13,062 nucleotides of DNA from Bacteroidota bacterium (GTDB lineage Bacteria > Bacteroidota > Bacteroidia > Bacteroidales > PUMT01): the NCBI GenBank assembly GCA_003567115.1, contig PXAP01000187.1, positions 1 through 13,062 on the forward strand, given 5' to 3'. Positions 7,480 to 13,062 of the stretch are shown here, piece by piece. A model generated the notes under the pieces. The model was not told the DNA's origin, did no database searches, and saw nothing but the letters and a program-made list of their open reading frames with translations. The stretch's first letter is position 1. Every line of letters begins with the position of its first letter. The position numbers and the translations under genes were made by a program.

Positions 7480-8631
7480 TCAGAATACTTTATCAATATC
7501 CATTATTCTCACATCCGTATAATAGAACTGCAATATATCAATAAAATTATACCCCCTGGCTGCCATTTCCATTGCACCTTCCTGGCAGAGCCCCACACCA
7601 TGACCGGACCCGCGGCCCCTTATCAACAAATCATGCCCGGGACCGGATATCTCAATATCAAAATATGCCGATCTGAAATTCCAGTCGCTCCTTATTTTGG
7701 TCAGTGGCAAATCGAGTCCGCCGATACTGTAAAAAATATTCCTGCCCTGCTGTCTGAACACAAATTCAGGGAGGCCGAACCGGCCATTACCGTTATCAAG
7801 TCCCATAGATATGAGATATGACTCCCACTGACCGGCATCTATACTGGTTTCCCATACCGCGCTGCGGCTTTCACGGCAGTAAGGGTCAATAACTGAACGC
7901 AGGTATGACCTGTGAACAAGCCATACCTCCTCCGAATTGACAGTCTGCCCCCCGCAATTGGAATGGAAGGCAGCCGTAATAAGCATGCTGTCCGGGCGGG
8001 TAATTACCATACCGGAGGTTGAATTAACCGATTCATAAACAAGCTCATTACCCGTCAAACGTCCTTTGTAAACCTGGCAATGAACTTCATCACAGAGATG
8101 AAAACCCTCATCTGCATGCCGGTGAAGATTCCCGTACAGATAAGTGCGGCAAATTATTGCCTGCGCTTTATAAAACATGTAAGGGGCACCAATGCCGGAT
8201 TCAGCCTCTACAACGCCTGCAAGATAAAGATCTTTACTGACTGCATTAATGATATTAATACGGCCAAATTCAATGCTGATATCCAGGCTGCCATGATAAT
8301 AAACTCTTTCCATCGAAGGCTCCACAGGTCTTACACTGAATTCACCATCATCTTCAATAGCAGTAAGGGAAGCCACAGAGAAAGTGCCTGTTGAACCGGA
8401 TTGACTTCTAACCTGGAGCCTTTCACCCCTCATGGAAAAGTAAACAAGTTCATTCTCACCTATAACATCGACCTCCTGCCCGTCCGCTACAAGAAGGTAC
8501 TTTCCCTTATCAGGTGAAATAACCACAGATGAAAGGGAATAGCCATTAAAAACGCTTACCCTGACAGTTTCTGAACGGAGAGAGATACTAAAAAGCAGTA
8601 GCAAAAAAATAAATGTCAGAGTCTTTTGCAT
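7480..8631 (-). CDS. Exported SpoIID/LytB-domain protein (putative peptidoglycan lytic transglycosylase or amidase enhancer)
   Basis: With the ATG at 8631 the protein has 383 residues and begins with a clear signal peptide (MQKTLTFIFLLLLFSIS, then RSE). A longer open frame reaches 8697, but it overlaps lpxB and hides this signal, so I chose 8631, 7 nt after the lpxB stop. The SpoIID domain occupies roughly residues 130-375: YLAGVVEAESG (136-146; E144 aligns with the catalytic Glu of SpoIID), then KAQAIICRTY, HLCDEVHCQVYKG (178-190, with the two conserved cysteines), HSNCGGQT (223-230) and GRGSGHGVGLCQEGA (339-353). Family members cleave denuded glycan strands or stimulate wall amidases. In a non-sporulating Gram-negative the role is most likely in wall remodelling or division in the periplasm. 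The function is inferred from the domain. Confidence 0.88.
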   Translation of the reverse strand: MQKTLTFIFLLLLFSISLRSETVRVSVFNGYSLSSVVISPDKGKYLLVADGQEVDVIGENELVYFSMRGERLQVRSQSGSTGTFSVASLTAIEDDGEFSVRPVEPSMERVYYHGSLDISIEFGRINIINAVSKDLYLAGVVEAESGIGAPYMFYKAQAIICRTYLYGNLHRHADEGFHLCDEVHCQVYKGRLTGNELVYESVNSTSGMVITRPDSMLITAAFHSNCGGQTVNSEEVWLVHRSYLRSVIDPYCRESRSAVWETSIDAGQWESYLISMGLDNGNGRFGLPEFVFRQQGRNIFYSIGGLDLPLTKIRSDWNFRSAYFDIEISGPGHDLLIRGRGSGHGVGLCQEGAMEMAARGYNFIDILQFYYTDVRIMDIDKVF

Positions 8632-8638
8632 AGGGATT

Positions 8639-9766
8639 TTAACTATTACTGGCATTAAGATACCCCAATATTCTTTCAGCAGCCCTCCCGGAAGCACCTT
8701 CCCGCCCCAGAATCTTTTTCAGATTCTCCATATCAGCAAGCATTTTTTGCCTGGCAGCGCTGTCAGGCAACAATTTATCAAGCTCATTTTTGAGGTTCTC
8801 ACTGTTGAATTCATGCTGAATAAGCTCCCTGACAACTTCCCTTTTCATTATAAGATTAACAAGTGATATATATTTCACTTTTATAAGCCTTTTGGCAATA
8901 TGATAAGAGATAAAAGAGCTCCGGTAGCAAACAACAACTGGTACACCAATAAGTGCCGCTTCAAGTGTGGCTGTACCGCTGACAATCATGGCGGCGGATG
9001 ACTGCTGCAGCGTGGCATAGGTCTGGTTGAAAAGCAGTGGTATCTTGTTTTTGGTAAGTTTTATATAAACCTCCGGATCAACAGAAGGAGCACCTGCTAT
9101 AACAAACTGATAATCCGGGTAATGATGTATAACTGATAACATCACAGGCAGACAGCTTTCAATTTCCTGAATGCGGCTGCCGGCAAGGATCGAAATAACA
9201 GGCTTACGGCTAAGTCCGTTCCTCCTGATGAACTCTTCAAAATCCTCCCCTTTGCATGAACGGTTTTCAATTACATCAACCAGGGGATTGCCAACATAGT
9301 CGACCTTGAAACCAAATTTTTGATAAAATTCGGTTTCAAAAGGAAAAATGGTTATCATATGGTCCACATATTTTTTTATGGACTTAACCCGGGATTCATT
9401 CCATGCCCAGACTTTGGGTGATATATAATAAATAACTTTTATACCCAGTTTGCTGCCAAATCTGGCCATACGAAGGTTAAAACCGGGATAATCAATAAGT
9501 ATAAGGGCATCGGGCATATTCCGGGCCAGATCTTTTTTGCACAGCATGATGCTTGAAAATACAGACCTGATATTTTTCAACACTTCCATGAATCCCATGA
9601 AACTGCTTTTGTTAACATGTTGAACCAGTGTGCCTCCGGCATCGGCCATAAGATCGCCTCCCCAGAATCTGAATTCAGCACCGGCATCTGCACTTTTCAA
9701 AGCTTTCATAAGGTATGATCCGTACAGATCACCCGAAACTTCACCGGCAATAATATAATACCTCAT
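8639..9766 (-). CDS. lpxB: Lipid-A-disaccharide synthase
   Basis: A 375-residue glycosyltransferase (family GT19) that joins UDP-2,3-diacylglucosamine and lipid X to form the lipid A disaccharide at the inner face of the cytoplasmic membrane. Characteristic segments in order: IIAGEVSGD (5-13), FWGGDLMADAGG (34-45), LIDYPGFNLR (90-99), YYISPKVWAW (113-122), FPFE (141-144), YVGNPLVD (157-164), LAGSRIQEIE (194-203), SGTATLEAAL (263-272) and YISLVNLIMKREVVRELIQ (299-317). All key stretches are present and the length is normal. The gene begins 3 nt after the stop of the small membrane-protein gene and ends 7 nt before the SpoIID-domain gene, so it belongs to the surE-led operon. Its presence shows the organism makes lipid A. 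Confidence 0.97.
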   Translation of the reverse strand: MRYYIIAGEVSGDLYGSYLMKALKSADAGAEFRFWGGDLMADAGGTLVQHVNKSSFMGFMEVLKNIRSVFSSIMLCKKDLARNMPDALILIDYPGFNLRMARFGSKLGIKVIYYISPKVWAWNESRVKSIKKYVDHMITIFPFETEFYQKFGFKVDYVGNPLVDVIENRSCKGEDFEEFIRRNGLSRKPVISILAGSRIQEIESCLPVMLSVIHHYPDYQFVIAGAPSVDPEVYIKLTKNKIPLLFNQTYATLQQSSAAMIVSGTATLEAALIGVPVVVCYRSSFISYHIAKRLIKVKYISLVNLIMKREVVRELIQHEFNSENLKNELDKLLPDSAARQKMLADMENLKKILGREGASGRAAERILGYLNASNS

Positions 9767-9769
9767 AGG

Positions 9770-10066
9770 TCAGGATAAAACCTTAAATAATAAAACAACT
9801 CCCGCAAAGAGAAATGTAGCCAGCAGAACACCCCGGGCAGAAGACAGATAATCTTTCCTTATGAATATGAAAAACAGAACCAGATTAGGCAAAATATTAA
9901 GACTTAGCAGAGGAGAAAGTATGTCTCTGAAATAGAGGTACCTTAAAAACTCAACTATCGGAATGCCGCTGTATCGCAAAAAATAAAAGCCGGACAATGA
10001 AACCAGAGGAAGTATAATTCCTGAAATAAACCCTGTTTTTTGCGAATTAAGTAATGGCCTTTGCAT
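9770..10066 (-). CDS. Uncharacterised small membrane protein between surE and lpxB
   Basis: A 98-residue protein if it starts at ATG 10066, giving MQRPLLNSQKTGFISGIILP; an upstream in-frame ATG at 10093 would add nine polar residues and lengthen the overlap with surE from 20 to 47 bases. Three hydrophobic helices are visible (about residues 12-31, 48-68 and 79-97), with a charged FIRKDYLSSARG loop between the second and third. I do not recognise a family with a known function. It is translationally packed: its start overlaps the end of surE and its TGA lies 3 nt before lpxB. The context suggests an inner-membrane role linked to the envelope, but that is inference. The gene is credible because the frame is open, hydrophobic throughout and fits the operon spacing exactly. 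Confidence 0.75.
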   Translation of the reverse strand: MQRPLLNSQKTGFISGIILPLVSLSGFYFLRYSGIPIVEFLRYLYFRDILSPLLSLNILPNLVLFFIFIRKDYLSSARGVLLATFLFAGVVLLFKVLS

Positions 10067-10838
10067 ATGCAGATGTGAGTTTATCCATTGCATTAAGATC
10101 GGAAAAATCTATCCTTATGGGAACAACTGAAACATAGTGATTTTTAAGCGCCCATTCATCAGTATCTTCAGCATCCGGCTCATAATTATCAAAATACCCC
10201 GTTAGCCAGAAATATTCCCGGCTTTGAGGATCTATGCGTTTGTCAAACTCTTCAATCCATATTCCCCGTGCCTGCCTGCAAATTTTTATCCCACGGATTT
10301 GCTCAACAGGTAATTTGGGAAAATTGACATTCAGGCACACACCTTCCGGCAGACCGTTTAGCAGGGTATTCTTGATTATCTTTTCTCCGTAAAGAACAGA
10401 GGCGGAAAAGTCAGGCCTGGATGAATGGTCAGTTACAGAAAGTCCGATGGAAGGCACCCCATGCAATCCGCCTTCAAGCGCTGCAGCCATGGTACCGCTG
10501 TAAAGTACCGAGATTGATGAATTAGATCCATGGTTAATTCCCGACAACACAATATCGGGCTTATGGTCAAGTATCTGGTTAATGGCAATTTTAACACAGT
10601 CAGCCGGTGTACCCGAACAGGCATATAAACTACAATCCTTCTCTTCACTGATCTTTTTTATCCGCAAGGGATATCTTATGGTTATTGCATGCGACATGCC
10701 CGAACGCCCCTGATCAGGTGCAACAGCAACCACTTTTCCAATTTTTCCGGCCATTTCAATAAGCCTCTCAAGCCCCGGTGCATGGATTCCGTCATCATTT
10801 GTAACCAGTATCAGTGGATTATTATTGTTTGCTTCCAA
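10047..10838 (-). CDS. surE: 5'/3'-nucleotidase SurE (survival protein)
   Basis: A 263-residue cytoplasmic metal-dependent phosphatase acting on nucleoside 5'- and 3'-monophosphates. Active-site segments are all visible: LVTNDDG (D15, D16 bind metal), APDQGRSGMSHAIT (39-52, with S46), CSGTPADCVKIA (74-85), and LSGINHGSN (98-106, with N102), followed by YSGTMAAALEG (113-123). The length is typical. The start is TTG at 10838, giving MEANNNNPLILVTNDDG; no in-frame ATG precedes the NDDG motif, and an A-rich stretch ending in AGAGAA sits directly upstream. It is the first gene of the minus-strand block, downstream of a good promoter, and its end overlaps the small membrane-protein gene. Confidence 0.96.
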   Translation of the reverse strand: MEANNNNPLILVTNDDGIHAPGLERLIEMAGKIGKVVAVAPDQGRSGMSHAITIRYPLRIKKISEEKDCSLYACSGTPADCVKIAINQILDHKPDIVLSGINHGSNSSISVLYSGTMAAALEGGLHGVPSIGLSVTDHSSRPDFSASVLYGEKIIKNTLLNGLPEGVCLNVNFPKLPVEQIRGIKICRQARGIWIEEFDKRIDPQSREYFWLTGYFDNYEPDAEDTDEWALKNHYVSVVPIRIDFSDLNAMDKLTSAYAKAIT

Positions 10839-10866
10839 TTCTCTTTTTTTTAATAATTATTTTGTG

Positions 10867-10896
10867 CAAATATATTTATTTGCTTAAAAGTTTCAA
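10867..10896 (-). promoter_or_regulatory. Bacteroidota-type promoter for the surE-led operon
   Basis: On the minus strand a -33 TTG (10896-10894) is followed after exactly 19 bases by TATATTTG (10874-10867), a full match to the Bacteroidota -7 consensus TAnnTTTG. Transcription would start near 10860, leaving about 22 nt of leader before the surE TTG codon. The match and spacing are seen directly; activity is inferred. Confidence 0.7.
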
Positions 10897-11006
10897 TGAA
10901 AGATACGGGATAAAATTTTTAAGGCCAAACACATTAACCCGGATAAATTTTTATATTCCATCTGATGATTTACCACAATCAGGGCAGCTAAGTTTTGTTT
11001 TTTATT

Positions 11007-11014
11007 TACTTTTG
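11007..11014 (+). promoter_or_regulatory. Candidate -7 promoter element for pheT
   Basis: TACTTTTG matches the Bacteroidota -7 consensus TAnnTTTG and lies 31 bases before the pheT ATG, predicting a leader of about 25 nt. No -33 TTG occurs at the expected 19-21 bp upstream; the nearest TTTG (10994-10997) is too close. A short inverted repeat (TTTTGA 11010-11015 and TCAAAA 11020-11025) overlaps the element. Confidence 0.4.
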
Positions 11015-11045
11015 AATTTTCAAAAATCCTGTAATAATATTTCTG

Positions 11046-13062
11046 ATGAAGATCTCATACAACTGGCTGAAGCAATACCTGCATATAAACCTTAGTCCCC
11101 CGGAAATATCTGAAATACTTACAAGTATAGGTCTTGAAGTTGAGGCGACCGAAAAATTCCAGTCAGTAAAGGGAGGCCTTGAAGGTGTGGTTACAGGAGA
11201 AGTGATCTCATGTGAGAAACATCCCGGCGCTGACAAACTCAGCGTAACCCGGGTTGATGCAGGTGACAGCAAAATACTGCAGATAGTCTGCGGCGCACCT
11301 AATGTGGCTGCCGGACAGAAGGTTGCAGTTGCATTGGCCGGGGCAACGCTTTTTAAGCAGGATCAAAGTCTTACAATCAAAAAAACCACGATAAGGGGAG
11401 AAATTTCGGAAGGCATGATATGCGCTGAAGATGAACTGGGCCTTGGTGATTCTCATGAAGGGATAATGGTACTGGACAGAGATGCGGTTCCGGGTACGCC
11501 GGCAGGTGAGTATTTTGATATAGAAACCGACACTGTATTCGAAATAGATCTTACTCCCAACCGCATTGATGCTGCTTCGCATTTAGGGGTGGCCCGTGAA
11601 CTGGCTGCATGGCTCGGCCAGTCGAAAAAAGTGAAGCTGACACGACCCGGTGTTGAAGATTTTAAGCCCGACAACAATAACTATCCAATCGATATAATTA
11701 TCAAAGACCCGGTTGGTTGCCCGAGATATTCCGGTTTGACCATATCGGGGATAAAAGTGGCTCCGTCGCCGCTCTGGCTGCAGAACAGGATAAAAGCTGC
11801 AGGACTTAAGCCCATAAACAATATCGTTGATATTACCAATTACATTCTTTACGAGACCGGACAACCACTGCATGCTTTTGATGCGGACAGGATCAAGGGA
11901 AGAAAAGTGATTGTTGAACATTTACCCGAAAAAACCAGGTTCGTCACACTGGATGAAGAGGAACGGGAACTCTCTTCAGAAGACCTGATGATATGCAATA
12001 CTGAAGAAGGGATGGCTATAGCAGGTGTGTTTGGCGGTACAGAATCGGGGGTTGATGAATCTACTGTCAATGTTTTCCTGGAAAGTGCCTGCTTCGATCC
12101 CGTCTCCATCAGGAAAACAGCACGAAGACACGGTCTCAGCACCGATGCCTCCTACCGTTTTGAACGCGGTACCGATCCCTCTGCAACAGTTTACGTGCTG
12201 AAAAGGGTAGCAATGCTTATAAAAAAGATCGCAGGTGGAAATATATCATCGGAAGTTACAGACGTCTACCCAAATCCTGTTGCGCCGTTAAGACTGGACC
12301 TGGATCTGGGTTATGTCGGGAGACTGGTGGGGGAAAAAATTCCTGTTAAAAAAATTAAAAGGATACTTACCCTGCTCGATTTCAGGATAATTGAAGAAAA
12401 AGCGGGAAAGCTTTCGCTGGAAATTCCTCTTTACAGGGTAGATGTGACAAGGCAGGCCGACGTGGTTGAGGAGATCCTTAGGATTTACGGATATAATACA
12501 ATATCAACCCCGGAAACCGTACACTCTACCCTCTCCTATTCGGAAAAACCCGACAGAGAGAGGTATATGCACACGATAGCCGATATGCTCACAAGCACGG
12601 GCTTCAATGAAATAATTTCCAATTCACTCACCAAATCCTCCTTCTACAAAAATTTATCGCTGTTTCCCGAAGAAAAACTGGTTAGAATTGTAAATCCGCT
12701 CAGCACCGATCTTGACAGTATGCGGCAGACACTTTTTTTCGGTGGACTGGAGGCGATACTGTATAATGCAAACAGGAAAAATCCCGATCTAAGACTTTAT
12801 GAATTCGGAAATGTTTACAGCTACTCAGGTAATAAACCCGGAAAAAATGATCTGAAAAACTACCATGAATCGACACACCTGGCACTTTTCCTCTCAGGGG
12901 TTCTTGACGGAAAACACTGGAACAGACAGGGCAAACAGTCAGATTTTTACGATATCAAGGCTTATGTAAAACAGGCCTTTATTCGCATGGGCATGGATCC
13001 CGGTCTTTTTCAGCAGCAAGAGATTAGGAATGAATTATTTCTTTACGGGCTGCAAGTTAATT
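11046..13062 (+). CDS. pheT: Phenylalanine-tRNA ligase beta subunit (C-terminally cut by the window edge)
   Basis: The frame opens at ATG 11046 and continues without a stop to the last base, giving 672 codons; bacterial PheT is usually about 800 residues, so the end, including the C-terminal anticodon-binding (FDX-ACB) domain, lies outside. Recognisable parts: N terminus MKISYNWLKQYL, the EMAP/OB-fold tRNA-binding domain (about 40-155) with HPGADKLSVTRVD and IVCGAPNVAAGQKV, the B3/B4 editing region (about 210-400) with NIVDITNYILYETGQPLHAFD and GLSTDASYRFERGTDP, the B5 domain (about 415-485) with RVDVTRQADVVEEILRIYGY, and the start of the catalytic-like core. With PheS it makes an alpha2-beta2 enzyme charging tRNA-Phe; the beta chain edits Tyr-tRNA-Phe. 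It is divergent from surE. No pheS is visible next to it. Confidence 0.97.
   Translation, partial: MKISYNWLKQYLHINLSPPEISEILTSIGLEVEATEKFQSVKGGLEGVVTGEVISCEKHPGADKLSVTRVDAGDSKILQIVCGAPNVAAGQKVAVALAGATLFKQDQSLTIKKTTIRGEISEGMICAEDELGLGDSHEGIMVLDRDAVPGTPAGEYFDIETDTVFEIDLTPNRIDAASHLGVARELAAWLGQSKKVKLTRPGVEDFKPDNNNYPIDIIIKDPVGCPRYSGLTISGIKVAPSPLWLQNRIKAAGLKPINNIVDITNYILYETGQPLHAFDADRIKGRKVIVEHLPEKTRFVTLDEEERELSSEDLMICNTEEGMAIAGVFGGTESGVDESTVNVFLESACFDPVSIRKTARRHGLSTDASYRFERGTDPSATVYVLKRVAMLIKKIAGGNISSEVTDVYPNPVAPLRLDLDLGYVGRLVGEKIPVKKIKRILTLLDFRIIEEKAGKLSLEIPLYRVDVTRQADVVEEILRIYGYNTISTPETVHSTLSYSEKPDRERYMHTIADMLTSTGFNEIISNSLTKSSFYKNLSLFPEEKLVRIVNPLSTDLDSMRQTLFFGGLEAILYNANRKNPDLRLYEFGNVYSYSGNKPGKNDLKNYHESTHLALFLSGVLDGKHWNRQGKQSDFYDIKAYVKQAFIRMGMDPGLFQQQEIRNELFLYGLQVN

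Larger units (their letters stand above)
10839..11045. other. Divergent promoter region between surE and pheT
   Basis: This 207-bp, strongly AT-rich region separates divergent genes and contains no gene. It carries the surE promoter on the minus strand and the candidate pheT -7 element on the plus strand, about 130 bp apart. I see no T-box-like leader or leader peptide for pheT, and the predicted pheT leader is too short for one. Confidence 0.6.

Noticed and set aside
8632..8697. Upstream start extending the SpoIID-domain protein by 22 residues
   Set aside because: It overlaps the end of lpxB and would bury a good signal peptide; the ATG at 8631 fits better.
11208..12142. Several minus-strand open frames opposite pheT
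   Set aside because: All lie within the continuous pheT frame, which has strong family motifs throughout.
1..13062. Possible novel defence, mobile or biosynthetic system
   Set aside because: All substantial frames belong to core housekeeping or envelope families; I saw no transposase, integrase, repeat-spacer array, toxin-antitoxin pair, tRNA or attachment site.

Overview
This window looks like ordinary core chromosome of a member of the Bacteroidota, probably a Bacteroidales/Marinilabiliales-like lineage. The evidence is the gliding-motility ABC-type pair gldF-gldG next to dnaN, Bacteroidota-style promoter elements (TTG, 19-bp spacer, TAnnTTTG), little use of Shine-Dalgarno sequences, a moderately AT-rich composition with AT-rich spacers, and a lipid A gene (lpxB) that marks a Gram-negative outer membrane. 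The lineage is inferred from gene content, not from a phylogeny.

Layout. At the left edge a plus-strand TspO/MBR-related membrane protein (71-817) converges on a long block of ten minus-strand genes. The 317-bp convergent spacer (818-1134) has no gene but holds a perfect 23-nt inverted repeat. In transcription order, right to left, the minus-strand block is: surE, a small three-helix membrane protein, lpxB, a secreted SpoIID/LytB-domain protein, gldF, gldG, a DUF4340-like membrane-anchored protein, dnaN, a DnaQ-type 3'-5' exonuclease and a fumarylacetoacetate-hydrolase-family protein. A good promoter for the block lies upstream of surE. Divergent from surE, pheT (phenylalanyl-tRNA synthetase beta chain) starts at 11046 and runs off the right edge, lacking its C-terminal part.

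How the genes fit together. surE, the small membrane gene and lpxB are packed with overlaps or gaps of a few bases, and the SpoIID-domain gene follows 7 nt after lpxB. This makes an envelope-flavoured cluster: lipid A synthesis plus a probable peptidoglycan-acting exported protein. gldF, gldG and the DUF4340 gene are separated by 5 and 8 nt and look like one membrane-complex module: permease, long extracytoplasmic auxiliary subunit and a second anchored protein. No ATPase gene (gldA) is present here. After a 167-bp spacer come the replication genes dnaN and the exonuclease, then the FAH-family gene, with looser spacing (78 and 95 bp).

I found no mobile element, CRISPR array, tRNA, rRNA or defence module, and no convincing new multi-gene system. 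The points worth a second look are modest: the DUF4340 partner of GldFG, the uncharacterised small membrane protein between surE and lpxB, two TTG starts, a SpoIID-domain protein in an LPS-making bacterium, an enlarged TspO relative, and several inverted repeats in spacers.
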